The notes: generated by a model not told the origin, from the sequence alone. 64,000 nt of DNA from Paenibacillus_AA sp045062745 (GCF_045062745.1 NZ_JBJGED010000032.1:1-64000); one strand, 5' to 3'. Counted from the stretch's first letter, positions 15,251 through 24,700 are shown. Numbers and translations are program-made.

Positions 15251-16503
15251 CGGATTCGGCCATTCATCGTACGATCGACGCGATCTGGAGAATCGAATCG
15301 GCCAAAATCATCGCTTGCCTCGCACGGATGGTCCGCGACGTCGGACTGGCGGAAGACCTGGCCCAGGACGCGCTGCTGATCGCCATCGAGCGCTGGCCGT
15401 CCGACGGCATCCCGGAAAAGCCTGGCGCCTGGCTGATGACGACGGCCAAACGGCGCGCCCTTGACCTGCTCCGTCGCAACAAGCTGCGCGAGCAGAAGTA
15501 CGAGGCGATCGGCAGGGAGATGGATATGCAGCAAGAAGCGGATTTTGATGCGGTGCTGGAAGAAGATTTCGGGGATGATTTGCTGCGGCTGATTTTCACG
15601 ACCTGTCATCCCGTCTTGTCGACCGAGGCGCGTGTGGCGCTCACGCTACGACTGCTCGGCGGGCTGACGACCGAGGAGATCGCCCGTGCGTATCTGGTTG
15701 CCGAGGCTACGGTCGCCCAGCGGATCGTGCGTGCGAAAAGGACGCTTGCGGAAGCCCGCGTTCCATTCGAAGTGCCGCCGAAAGCCGAGATGGCAGCCCG
15801 GCTGTCGTCTGTGCTCGAGGTCATTTACCTCATGTTCAACGAAGGGTATTCCGCTTCCTCCGGCGGGAGCTGGATTCGGCCGATGCTGTGTGAGGAGGCG
15901 CTGCGGCTCGGACGGATCCTGGCCGAGATTGCGCCGGGGGAATCGGAAGTACACGGTCTCGTTGCCCTCATGGAAATCCAGGCTTCACGGTTTAAGGCTC
16001 GGGTGAACGCAAGCGGTGAGCCTGTGCTGCTGCTGGATCAGAACCGGGCGCTCTGGGATCACCTGCTGATCCGCCGCGGGCTGGCCGCCCTCGATCGCGC
16101 GCAGCAGGCGGGCCGTCCCCTGGGTCCCTATGCGCTGCAAGCCGCAATCGCCGCCTGTCATGCGCGGGCCCGGACGGCGGCGGAGACCGATTGGGTGCGC
16201 ATCTCCGCGCTGTATGATGCGCTCTCTCAGGTTGCACCGTCACCGATTGTAGAGCTCAACCGCGCAGTCGCCCTATCCATGGCGTTCGGCCCAGCGGTGG
16301 GGCTAGAGATCATAGACGGGTTAATGTCGGAACCGTCCCTGCAGCGCTATCACCTGTTGCCGAGCGTTCGCGGTGATTTCCTAATGAAGCTTGGCCGCAA
16401 ACCGGAAGCCGGCCTCGAATTTCAGCGGGCCGCATCGCTTACTCAAAACGTGCGCGAGCGTGAATTGCTCCTGAAGCGTGCTGCCGAATGTGCGGAGGAG
16501 TGA
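15247..16503 (+). CDS. ECF sigma factor, ECF42 type, with DUF6596 extension
   Basis: A 418-residue sigma factor starting at GTG 15247. Region 2 (about 10-80, VGLAEDLAQDALLIAIERWP), region 4 (about 110-160, LLGGLTTEEIARAYLVAEATVAQRIVRAKRTL) and then a long C-terminal extension with the DUF6596 domain (LEVIYLMFNEGYSASSG) and TPR-like helices (LLIRRGLAALDRAQQAG, DALSQVAPSPIVELNRAVALSMAFGP). This architecture and the DGPF neighbours define the ECF42 group, which lacks an anti-sigma factor and is thought to be controlled through the extension. Confidence 0.93.
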   Translation: MTDSAIHRTIDAIWRIESAKIIACLARMVRDVGLAEDLAQDALLIAIERWPSDGIPEKPGAWLMTTAKRRALDLLRRNKLREQKYEAIGREMDMQQEADFDAVLEEDFGDDLLRLIFTTCHPVLSTEARVALTLRLLGGLTTEEIARAYLVAEATVAQRIVRAKRTLAEARVPFEVPPKAEMAARLSSVLEVIYLMFNEGYSASSGGSWIRPMLCEEALRLGRILAEIAPGESEVHGLVALMEIQASRFKARVNASGEPVLLLDQNRALWDHLLIRRGLAALDRAQQAGRPLGPYALQAAIAACHARARTAAETDWVRISALYDALSQVAPSPIVELNRAVALSMAFGPAVGLEIIDGLMSEPSLQRYHLLPSVRGDFLMKLGRKPEAGLEFQRAASLTQNVRERELLLKRAAECAEE

Positions 16504-16531
16504 CGAATCTCGCCCCCGCCGCTTGGACTGC

Positions 16532-16568
16532 AAACCGCCCGAAAATGGGTGGTTTTTATTTTTTCTTT
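16532..16568 (+). terminator. Terminator of the sigma operon
   Basis: AAACCGCCC (16532-16540) pairs with GGGTGGTTT (16547-16555) over a 6-nt loop, followed by T-rich sequence. Separates the sigma operon from the second YCII unit. Confidence 0.88.
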
Positions 16569-16576
16569 TCCCGGCT

Positions 16577-16618
16577 CGTCGATTTCTCTCCGTTCCATTC
16601 GTTGTGTGAATAGAGGCA
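16577..16618 (+). promoter_or_regulatory. ECF42-type promoter, copy 2
   Basis: CGTCGA (16577-16582), 17 bp, CGTTGT (16600-16605), 4 bp, ATAGAGG. One mismatch to the -35 of the other two copies. Confidence 0.7.
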
Positions 16619-16648
16619 ACTCTAACACATAACGGGAGGGAATGATTC

Positions 16649-17005
16649 ATGCGATTCATGATGATCGTCAAGGCCACGAAGGATTCCGAAGCCGGCAAAC
16701 CGCCGAGTCGACAACGGCTTGAGGCTTTGTCTAAGTTCAAGGAGCAGCTCAAAAAGGCGGGGGTGTTCGTCGCCGCCGAAGACCTCCAACCGAGTGCTAA
16801 CGGCACTCGCCTGTCGCACCTCGATCCGGGTGGGAAGGTCCGGTTGACGAATGGCCCTTTTTCCGACGCGGAGGGGCTAATCGCGGGCTTCACGCTGATC
16901 GACGTCAGGTCCAGGGAAGAAGCGGTGGAATGGGCCCTTCGCATGCCGGATCCCCACGGACTCGGCGAAGGGGAGATCGAAGTGCGCGAGGTGAAAGAAA
17001 TGTAG
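16649..17005 (+). CDS. YCII/DGPF-type protein 2
   Basis: A 118-residue member, shorter than the other two at the C-terminus (ends GEIEVREVKEM). The core motif is changed to TNGPFSDAEGLIAGFTLIDV, i.e. DGPF has become NGPF. MRFMMIVKATKDSEAG is identical to copy 3. GGGAGG precedes ATG 16649. Own ECF42-type promoter, so a monocistronic target of the sigma factor (inference). Confidence 0.88.
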   Translation: MRFMMIVKATKDSEAGKPPSRQRLEALSKFKEQLKKAGVFVAAEDLQPSANGTRLSHLDPGGKVRLTNGPFSDAEGLIAGFTLIDVRSREEAVEWALRMPDPHGLGEGEIEVREVKEM

Positions 17006-17032
17006 CAATCATTTTTAAAATTTTTTGTCCCT

Positions 17033-17074
17033 TGTCGATTCCAGCTTCACCCGTTCGTTGTGTTTATAGAGGTC
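17033..17074 (+). promoter_or_regulatory. ECF42-type promoter, copy 3
   Basis: TGTCGA (17033-17038), 17 bp, CGTTGT (17056-17061), 4 bp, ATAGAGG. Matches copy 1 in all three blocks. Confidence 0.75.
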
Positions 17075-17100
17075 AATCAAACACGAAAAGGAGAATAACG

Positions 17101-17532
17101 ATGAGATTCATGATGATCGTTAAAGCGACAAAGGATTCCGAGGCCGGCGTTATGCCGAGTCCTGAGCTGTTAGTCGCCATGACAAAGTATAACGAGGAGC
17201 TGGCGAACGCCGGTGTGCTCGTTGCGGCCGAAGGACTCCACCCGAGCTCGGGCGCAATCCGTATTGCATATCCCGAACCTGGAGGAAAGCCGAAGGTGGT
17301 GGACGGTCCTTTCACCGAATCGAAGGAGTTGATCGCAGGTTTCACGCTAATCGAGGTGAAATCCAAGGAAGAAGCAATCGAGTGGGCGATGAGGATGCCC
17401 GATCCGCACGGCTTCGGGGAAGGGGAAATCGAGCTGCGCCAGGTGTTCGATGCGCCTGAATTGACGATGGACCCGGATGCGTTAGCCAAGCTGCAACACA
17501 TTTACTCCACCACGAGATCCATGGAACGGTAG
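17101..17532 (+). CDS. YCII/DGPF-domain protein 3
   Basis: A 143-residue copy very close to the first one: KVVDGPFTESKELIAGFTLIEV, MRMPDPHGFGEGEIELRQVFDAPELTMDP. ATG 17101 lies behind AAAGGAG. A longer in-frame reading from 16930 runs through the previous gene and the promoter and is rejected. Three copies in 2.7 kb point to local duplication followed by divergence. Confidence 0.92.
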   Translation: MRFMMIVKATKDSEAGVMPSPELLVAMTKYNEELANAGVLVAAEGLHPSSGAIRIAYPEPGGKPKVVDGPFTESKELIAGFTLIEVKSKEEAIEWAMRMPDPHGFGEGEIELRQVFDAPELTMDPDALAKLQHIYSTTRSMER

Positions 17533-17605
17533 ACGACTTGAAGGTACTAAGCGCCACTGAACCAACCGTCAGAAGTAACCCATTCTTTTCCAAGGAGGCT
17601 CTTAA

Positions 17606-18262
17606 ATGACTGATAACGACTCAATTAAAAGAAAACTTATTACTACAACATTCCTAACATTAGACGGGGTAATGCAAGCGCCAGGAACAGATAAAGAAGA
17701 CCCTTCCGGCAATTTTAGTTGGGGAGGATGGTCAGTCAAGTACTGGGACGAAATGATGGGCAACTTCATGCAAACGATCATGGAGAATCCTTATGACTTG
17801 CTTTTAGGAAGACGAACATACGACATTTTTGCCTCCCACTGGCCCTATGTGAAAAACGATCCCGCAGCCGACAGCTTAAACCGTGCACGCAAATATGTTG
17901 TCTCTCAAAACGATTTAAAGCTTGAATGGCAAAACTCTGTGACGGTCACAGGAGATGTGGTGGGCGAAATCAATAAGCTTCTTGAACAAGATGGCCCTGA
18001 TCTGTGGGTACATGGCAGCGGGAATTTGATCCAAACGCTCCTTGCACACCATTTAGTGCACACCATGCATATATGGACATTCCCAGTGCTCGTTGGAACC
18101 GGAAAACGCCTCTTTGCCGATGGCACAAGAGCAGAAGGATTGAAACTCGTTGATTGCAAAGTAGCGACCACTGGCGTAATTATCGCCTCTTATGAACGAG
18201 CCGGAGATCTCCAAGTTGGATCTTTCGCTCTCGAGAATTTACCTGCAGAGAAGCGGGTATAA
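17606..18262 (+). CDS. Dihydrofolate reductase-like (RibD C-terminal) protein
   Basis: A 218-residue member of the RibD_C family: KLITTTFLTLDGVMQAPGTDKEDPSG, LLLGRRTYDIFASHWP, YVVSQNDLKLEWQNSVTVTGDVVGEINKLLEQDGPDLWVHGSGNLIQTLLAHHLVHTMHIWTFPVLVGTGKRLF. The GRRTYD and GSGNLIQ segments bind NADPH in this fold. YyaP/YwjB-like. AAGGAGG precedes ATG 17606. Probably an uncharacterised reductase; such genes often sit in ECF42/DGPF neighbourhoods, but no sigma box was found in front of it. Confidence 0.88.
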   Translation: MTDNDSIKRKLITTTFLTLDGVMQAPGTDKEDPSGNFSWGGWSVKYWDEMMGNFMQTIMENPYDLLLGRRTYDIFASHWPYVKNDPAADSLNRARKYVVSQNDLKLEWQNSVTVTGDVVGEINKLLEQDGPDLWVHGSGNLIQTLLAHHLVHTMHIWTFPVLVGTGKRLFADGTRAEGLKLVDCKVATTGVIIASYERAGDLQVGSFALENLPAEKRV

Positions 18263-18330
18263 AGCAAGCGACGTGTCCTTCGCCCCGGAATACGAGGCGC
18301 GTCAATAAAATCGAGGAGGATGAGATTAAA

Positions 18331-18759
18331 ATGATGGTTGAACGGGAATTGAAGATGAAGACGAACATGAAGACTGATATTTCTAAAGGGCGGGTATGGA
18401 CAGCGCGGATCATGAGCGGGATCGTCATTCTGTTCATGCTAGTGGACGGAATCGGGAAGATTGCCGGGCCTGAACCCGTTGTAAAAGCTACGCTCGAACT
18501 CGGATTTACGGAGCGGCATATGGTGGTCATGGGGGTCTTGGGCCTGCTTTCCACCCTTCTGTATATGATTCCTCGCACATCCTTCTTGGGTGCGCTGCTG
18601 TTGACGGGTTATATGGGCGGTGCGATGGCTGCTCAACTGCGAGCAGATACCCCTCTTTTTTCAAATCTGCTTTTTCCGTTGTACGTAGCGATTTTATTTT
18701 GGGGAGCCCTCTGGCTTCGGGATGAGAGATTACGCAAGCTCCTGTCCTTCAAAGGCTGA
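18331..18759 (+). CDS. DoxX-family membrane protein
   Basis: A 142-residue protein with four membrane segments after a basic N-terminus of about 22 residues. IMSGIVILFMLVDGIGKIAGPEPVVKATLELGFTERHMVVMGVLGLLSTLLYMIPRTSFLGALLLTGYMGGAMAAQLRA is the DoxX/DoxD-like pattern, with the G-x-x-K-I and T-G-Y-x-G-G-A motifs. AGGAGG is at 18314. Followed by a strong terminator. Confidence 0.87.
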   Translation: MMVERELKMKTNMKTDISKGRVWTARIMSGIVILFMLVDGIGKIAGPEPVVKATLELGFTERHMVVMGVLGLLSTLLYMIPRTSFLGALLLTGYMGGAMAAQLRADTPLFSNLLFPLYVAILFWGALWLRDERLRKLLSFKG

Positions 18760-18779
18760 CGCTGCGGGATTTCGGTTAG

Positions 18780-18827
18780 AGAGAACGCCTTCCAATTAAA
18801 ACTGGGAGGATGTTCTCTTTCTTTTTT
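18780..18827 (+). terminator. Terminator after DoxX
   Basis: AGAGAAC (18780-18786) pairs with GTTCTCT (18812-18818), with extra CCTTCC/GGGAGG pairing inside, then a T-run. Confidence 0.82.
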
Positions 18828-18894
18828 ATAGCTTGTCACCATCGCCTAGGATATGGTATTTTTATAGAACTTTATTTCAAAGGGGGTTTTTGCC

Positions 18895-19626
18895 ATTATC
18901 AGAAAATTATTTGATGCCATCCAATCCAAAAAGATTGTACGTTATGAAACTCAAGGGGAGCCCATTGTAGGGCAAGAATTATTAACCTTATTGAACGATT
19001 CCATTTCACCAAGGGTTGCTCCATTTGGTCTTAAGTGGCGTGGAGATTACCTTTGGGTGGGTGAAACTAAGAATGGCATAAGAAATCTTGTTCAATACTA
19101 CACATTTACTAAAAGTGGCAATCGAGGTTGTATAGCATGGGGAATTGCTCTCGACTTTGTAATGGTGCCGAAGGGCAAAAAGCTAACTTCTAATAGAACC
19201 GAACAATCCGCAATGATCCACATGGGGGAATGGGCCGAGGGATATGCGAACTCTTTTCGAGGAAAAGAGATGAAAGATGGGAATGGGGTTGCTTCTCATT
19301 ATCGAGACATAGCTAAGAAGACCATCATTCAGGCGATGGAGGGCGAACTCGATAACATTCGTTCTTTTTTTGATCGAGCCAGTACGCTGGAGGGCATTAT
19401 TGGAATTGCGGAAGAACAAATCCATCATCCCAAATCTCCCATTTACACGATGAAATTCCCGTCACCGCTTTACATTCTTGCGTTTATCTATGCCTATCGA
19501 GGAGAAATGGACAAGGCTCTAGACTGTCTGGAAAAAGAGGCATACTTCTCGGATGAAAAGAACCTTGTCCTGAAAAATCGGGTTAAGGACCAACTGTTCC
19601 AACTCTCTAAAAATCCTGCCCTATAA
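18895..19626 (+). CDS. Uncharacterised protein, DUF4304-like; apparent ATT start
   Basis: The open frame extends upstream of any standard start. Reading from ATT 18895 gives about 243 residues beginning (M)IRKLFDAIQSKKIVRY, with AAAGGGGG eight bases upstream and an in-frame stop 30 bases upstream. The first standard start in frame is TTG 18991, which lacks a ribosome binding site and removes 32 conserved-looking residues. The N-terminal half (LNDSISPRVAPFGLKWRGDYLW, followed by strands and GCIAWGIALDFVM) resembles DUF4304-type proteins; the C-terminal half is helical (AYRGEMDKALDCLEKEAYF, TPR-like). Function unknown. Converges on the VOC gene. Confidence 0.65.
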   Translation: MIRKLFDAIQSKKIVRYETQGEPIVGQELLTLLNDSISPRVAPFGLKWRGDYLWVGETKNGIRNLVQYYTFTKSGNRGCIAWGIALDFVMVPKGKKLTSNRTEQSAMIHMGEWAEGYANSFRGKEMKDGNGVASHYRDIAKKTIIQAMEGELDNIRSFFDRASTLEGIIGIAEEQIHHPKSPIYTMKFPSPLYILAFIYAYRGEMDKALDCLEKEAYFSDEKNLVLKNRVKDQLFQLSKNPAL

Positions 19627-19634
19627 GTCTTCAG

Positions 19635-20030
19635 TTATCCATTCACTATGCTGATCAAATTGCCATCGAGATCCCTTGCAGAAAAGTATCGAAAACTCGA
19701 ATCCAGCGAGGAATGGATCTCGCTCACTTCAACTCCTTTTTGGGTTAAATCGGTATGGACTTGATCGATATCCTCCACAATGTAGTTAAAGAAAATATCG
19801 CAACCGAAATCATTCTTGGGAAACTCCACAGGCTTGTATTCATGTACCTGGACCAAACCAAGAGTGGGCATGGAGCTCCCGCCCCTCATCCCCGCAGCCT
19901 TGTACTCTGCGTGTTTGAACCGCAAAGTGAAACCAAGATTCTTACTATACCATTCGATAGATTTCTCCAGATCCCTTACTGGCATAAACACGGCGGCAAC
20001 GCCTCTGAATAAACACTTGCTGGCTTCCAT
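19635..20030 (-). CDS. VOC/glyoxalase superfamily protein
   Basis: A 131-residue VOC protein: AAVFMPVRDLEKSIEWYSKNLGFTLRFK opens module 1, FFNYIVEDIDQVHTDLTQKGVEVSEI module 2, and FSARDLDGNLISIVNG closes it. Divergent from no gene; it follows the PLC-like gene on the same strand by 137 bp. Upstream it shares the sequence CGTTCTAT with the VOC gene at 33151. Confidence 0.86.
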   Translation of the reverse strand: MEASKCLFRGVAAVFMPVRDLEKSIEWYSKNLGFTLRFKHAEYKAAGMRGGSSMPTLGLVQVHEYKPVEFPKNDFGCDIFFNYIVEDIDQVHTDLTQKGVEVSEIHSSLDSSFRYFSARDLDGNLISIVNG

Positions 20031-20167
20031 CTTGTCACTTCCCTTTCCTCTAATTAAATTTCATTCACTTATAGAACGATTTCAATGCATGAAACCAAAC
20101 ATCAAACCTTAAATAAATTTACGGATCGGACAAGCTCTTCGTCCATAAGCCTCAGGATAAAGGCGCC

Positions 20168-20779
20168 TTACTCCGAACGAATTAGATCATTCATAAGCCT
20201 AGTCCCCTTGTCCACTGAAGTCTCGATATATCCAACGATTTGCTCAAAAGTAAAAACACTCAACGCCGCTTGAAGTGAACTTGGTTCATAATTCAAATCT
20301 TCCAATAAATCCGGTAGAAAAGTTTCAATGTCTTGGACTTTCACTTCTTGTAAGGGGACATATTCAACCTTTTCAATACCCTTAATTAAATCAGTGGAGA
20401 AATTATAGTAACGCAATAACTTCCCATTCAATAAACGGAAATCATTGTGATACCTGCCGAGCATATCCTTATCTTTGTCTAATCTATTTTTTAACCAGGA
20501 TAAAAAGAAGCCCTTGAGCCATAGATCATCCGCAATCAAATGCGTATAGTAACCCAATATAAAATTAGAATGTTTATGGGAATTATACTTTTGGATGAAC
20601 GCTTCATAGTCAATACTTCTGGAGTAATCGCTAGGATCCCCAACAAAGAAATGAGAGAGCTCTTTAGGAGAAACCGCATCAGGTACAACTCCACCTAACA
20701 AAAACGGTAATTTATCCTGAATTGAAAAATGGTTGGCTATGTGATTAGCTATAAGTAGATGCATGACTCTCGAGCCCAT
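20168..20779 (-). CDS. Zinc-dependent PLC/nuclease-like hydrolase
   Basis: A 203-residue helical protein from ATG 20779 (AGGAAGGGG upstream). Signature residues: MGSRVMHLLIANHIANHF, LLGGVVPDAVSPKELSHF, ILGYYTHLIADDLWLKGFF. The N-terminal H, P-D-A..K..S-H and G-Y-x-T-H-x-x-x-D-x-x-W are the metal-ligand pattern of zinc-dependent phospholipase C/S1-P1-nuclease-like proteins common in Firmicutes. No signal peptide, so cytoplasmic. A longer frame to 20935 overlaps the divergent DNA repair gene and is rejected. Confidence 0.75.
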   Translation of the reverse strand: MGSRVMHLLIANHIANHFSIQDKLPFLLGGVVPDAVSPKELSHFFVGDPSDYSRSIDYEAFIQKYNSHKHSNFILGYYTHLIADDLWLKGFFLSWLKNRLDKDKDMLGRYHNDFRLLNGKLLRYYNFSTDLIKGIEKVEYVPLQEVKVQDIETFLPDLLEDLNYEPSSLQAALSVFTFEQIVGYIETSVDKGTRLMNDLIRSE

Positions 20780-20879
20780 TCCCGAAAACCCCTTCCTGAC
20801 GTTTACCTGAACTTCATCAAGGATACCATAATATGGAGGCTTGAAGGGCATCACCTTGAAAGAAAGGAAGTGTGAAACT

Positions 20880-21587
20880 ATGAATTTCGAAACGGTTATG
20901 CAGGAGCTTGAAGCTCTAGGCAAGGAACGGACCAAGAAGATTTACCAATCCAATGGCGCACACGAACCGCTGTTCGGCGTGGCTACCGGCGAGATGAAGC
21001 CGATCGTCAAGAAAATTAAAATCAATCAGCCGTTAGCGGAGCAGCTGTACGCCACAGGGAACTACGACGCCATGTATTTTGCCGGGATCATTGCAGATCC
21101 CAAGGCGATGACGGAAGCGGATTTTGAGCGTTGGATCGATACGGCTTATTTTTACATGCTGTCCGATTATGTGGTGGCCGTAACGTTGGCGGAAACCGAT
21201 ATAGCGCAAGAAGTGGCCGACAAATGGATCGCAAGCGGCGAGGAGCTGAGGATGTCGGCGGGCTGGAGTTGTTACTGCTGGCTTTTGGGGAATCGTCCGG
21301 ATGGTGAATTTTCCGAAAGCAAACTGGCCGATATGCTTGACCTTGTGGAAAAGACGATCCACGATGCTCCCGAACGAGCGAAATACGCGATGAATCAGTT
21401 TATTTTTACGGTGGCCGTCTCCTATGTGCCGCTTCATGATAAAGCGGTCGAAACCGCAAAGGCGGTAGGTCCGGTGGAGGTCAACCGGGACAAGCCCAAG
21501 AGCAAGTTCCTTAACGCTTCCGACAATATTCAAAAGGCAGTAGATAAAGCGCAAATTGGCTTCAAACGCAAACATGTACGGTGTTAA
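20880..21587 (+). CDS. DNA alkylation repair protein (AlkD-like HEAT repeat)
   Basis: A 235-residue all-helical protein of the DNA_alkylation family: MQELEALGKERTKKIYQSNGAHEPLFGVATGEMKPIVKKIK, LAEQLYATGNYDAMYFAGIIADP, AMTEADFERWIDTAYFYMLSDYVV, and KYAMNQFIFTVAVSYVPL. This subgroup is the YwbH/DUF-like cousin of AlkC/AlkD, with HEAT-like repeats that cradle DNA; glycosylase activity not certain for this branch. ATG 20880 follows GGAAG. Divergent from the PLC-like gene with only 100 bp between starts. Confidence 0.85.
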   Translation: MNFETVMQELEALGKERTKKIYQSNGAHEPLFGVATGEMKPIVKKIKINQPLAEQLYATGNYDAMYFAGIIADPKAMTEADFERWIDTAYFYMLSDYVVAVTLAETDIAQEVADKWIASGEELRMSAGWSCYCWLLGNRPDGEFSESKLADMLDLVEKTIHDAPERAKYAMNQFIFTVAVSYVPLHDKAVETAKAVGPVEVNRDKPKSKFLNASDNIQKAVDKAQIGFKRKHVRC

Positions 21588-21595
21588 ATTCCCAC

Positions 21596-21662
21596 TAGCC
21601 TGAACCTTATTGACGGTCGATCAGCCCTGTACTTTTGGGCTATGGGCCGTTATTTTTTTTGC
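21596..21662 (+). terminator. Terminator embedded in a 67-bp dispersed repeat (copy 1)
   Basis: ACGG and AGCCC pair with GGGCT and CCGT, followed by TTATTTTTTTT, so it terminates the DNA repair gene. The whole 67-bp segment, from TAGCC through TTATTGACG to the T-run, recurs at 39780-39846 with the same length and about 80% identity by eye. Confidence 0.75.
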
Positions 21663-21789
21663 CCTATCAAACTTTGTGCATGAAATGACATGCTTCTGTA
21701 ATTAAACCCATACCTAAACAATCATAGAGAGCTTTATCATTAAGGGTGAAAGATCCAGCTTCTACTACAATTATACGAGGAGGGTAAAC

Positions 21790-24700
21790 GTGAGAACAGG
21801 TTACACTCGTAAGATCCTTAGTATGATCATGGCCGTGGCTCTTGTCATGACGATGGTCGTACCGGTCTCGGCGCATCCTAGTATTACTAGCGAAGATGGC
21901 ATAACCCAGCATATCCAGCAAGTCGTGATGAACACCTCGAACTCTTCCGCTACATTCGGCAGTACGGCGCTTTTGGTGGATGGAAGCGTATACATGCTAG
22001 GCGGAAACGGGAACGGGCAGCTTGGAAACGGGACGATAGGCGGGTCGAGCGCTGTTTTTACGCAAGTCCTGAAAAGTCCAGGCACGCCGCTTACCGGCAT
22101 CACGCGTATTTACCAAAATAGCGGCACGATGTACGCGTGGAGCCAGTCCGAAGGCAAACTCTATGGATGGGGGCGCGCTTTCGGAGGAAAATTGGGGATA
22201 CTCGGGGGAACGGGTACTACTCCGACCGATGTTTCCTTCGCAACCGAATTAAAATTCAACGGCGAGAAAACGCTTTCAGAACTCGGTATTAGCTTTGACG
22301 GTTCTCACGCACAGACGTTAGGCGGCATAGCGGGCTCCGACGGCACCAAGCCCAGCACAATATTGGCCATCGCCGCCGACGGGAAGGTTTATTCCTGGGG
22401 CTCTACCGGCAGCAATAGCCTTACGTCGAACGACTACCGCCTCGGCCGCGATATCAGTGTGGACCAGGCCGTTTATTCGATGAACGGGTCGTATAGCAGT
22501 GTATTGCCGGCTCAAGTGGTCTTCAACCCTTCCAATCCGAGCGAACGGGCGATAGCGGTTGCCGGCACGGACGATGTGCCAAACGTCAATTATATCCTTT
22601 CGGAGACAGGCGACCTGTATGCGTTCGGGAATGGGCTTACAACCTCGGCTGCTCCAACCTTTGTGAAAGTCAGCCATCCCGACTCGGCGGCAGGCCGAAA
22701 ATTTGTAAAAATGAGCGTTTCCTCCGGCGGGATCGCGATTCTGCTGGACGATCAAGGATTTATCTATACGACCTTTAACACAGGCGGCGCCAATAATGTG
22801 TATTCGGCTGCCGTCAGAACCGCAACCCGTCCTTCAGCGGTTTATGGCGACGGGACGACAGGCGGGATCAACGGGAATGCGGCAGCAGGCCTAACCTTCA
22901 AACAGGTTTACGCTCTCGGTCCGACGAGCAACCACATCATGTTCGCCACGGCCACCGACGGCAGCGTGTATGAGTGGGGTTCGTCCGCCGGCGGAGCCGT
23001 CCATGGGGTACGATTCGGCGATGGAACAGCCGTGAAGAAAGACGTACTGACCGCAGTCAAAAATGATTATTTGCAAGACGCCGAGTATATGAGTATGTTC
23101 CGGACCACGGCGGCCGCGGTAAAGGGCAATGTCATCTATACGTGGGGTTACAACGCAGGCGTCGATCAGCTCGGCAACGGCTCCGGTCTAGGCCAGACCG
23201 CTTCACAAGGCACACCGAAACCGATCAACGAAGCGGCGCTCATTCATGTTCCAGCACTCGCCGCTCATAGTAATGACGATTCGCCGCTCGCGATCACCTA
23301 TTCGCCAGTGAGTAGTGCAACCGGGGTCGCTCTTGATGTCGCTCCGAGCATCACCTTCAACAAGATTCTGTATGTGGCGGGCGGCCATTCCCTTGCCGAT
23401 ACGGTGAAGGTGTACAAGGGCACGAGTAATGCAGGCACTTTACTGTCCCCTGGTACTTATACGGTCACGAATGCCGGTAAAGTGCTCACGATTACTTTTG
23501 CAAACTCGCTAGAAGAATCATCGGATTACTATGTTGAAATTCAAGGGGATACACTCAAGGATTTCAAAGGGACAGCCGTTGCAGCCCAAGGCATAACCTT
23601 CAAAACGGTCGGGCAAATATCGGCAGTACCTTCGCCTGCCGCTAATGCGACCGGTGTTTCGGTCAAAGTAAAACCTACAATTACATTCAATAGGGCTGTA
23701 ACCAGCGTCGGGGACCTGAATACGTCGGTCGAGCTGCATCAGGGTACGCCCGCCGGCACGCTTGTCCCATCAACGGCTGCGTTCGAGAATCAGAACACCG
23801 TTGTGAGAATTTCGCCGGTATCCCAGCTCTCTTACAACACCGATTATTTTGTAGTCCTGAAAGCTAACGCCTTCGAAGACCAAGATCATGTCATCTATCC
23901 AACCGCAGACACGGTCTTCAAGTTTACAACCTCCGACCCGCCCGCATCCTCGTCGGCTGTGATCAAGCAGGCGGTGACCTTTACCGGATCGGTCGCGGAT
24001 GGAAGCGCGACTGCTCTGCTGACGACCGACGGGAAGGTATATGTCAACGGAAATAACGTCAACGGAATCTATGCAAGCGGTTCGCCTGCCATGCCGGGCG
24101 GCGGATTGACAGGCGTATTCAGACCGGCTTATACAAGTGCGGGCGTCGAACTCAGCGATATCGATATGATTTACACAACGCAGGGCAACCTGCTATTCGC
24201 CTGGGATGGGACGAACCAAAAACTGTATGCTTGGGGCAAAAACGGCTTTGAGCGTTTAGGGATTTGGAACTCAGCCGCATCGGTTCAGTGGGCCACTCCA
24301 TCCACGTTCCACAATACCTCCATCGATTTTGCGGGTGAACGCCGTTCTATTACCGGAAGCGTCGGCAGCACTTATGCAATCGACCAAGACGGGGCGGTAT
24401 GGTCGTGGGGCCAGGCATCCGCAGCCAATGGCGGCAGTGAGTCGAACGGCTGGAATAACGACTATCGGCTGGGCCGCGACCTTCCCGGTATCCCCGTCTC
24501 TGCAGGCGTATTAAGACCGGTCTGGGAAGCGCAGGCCTCTAATGGGGTCAAATATCTGGATGCCGGCAAGGCCTGGTATTCGGTAAAGCCCGAAAAAGTT
24601 GTCTTTAACCCTTCCGACCCGAATGAAAAAGCAATCGAGGTAGCCGGTGCCGGTACGAACGCGGCGTTCATCTTGACCAATTACGGAAACATCTACGCCT

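Noticed and set aside
20085..20273. 62-codon plus-strand frame
   Set aside because: Overlaps the PLC-like gene end in antisense, with no start signal.
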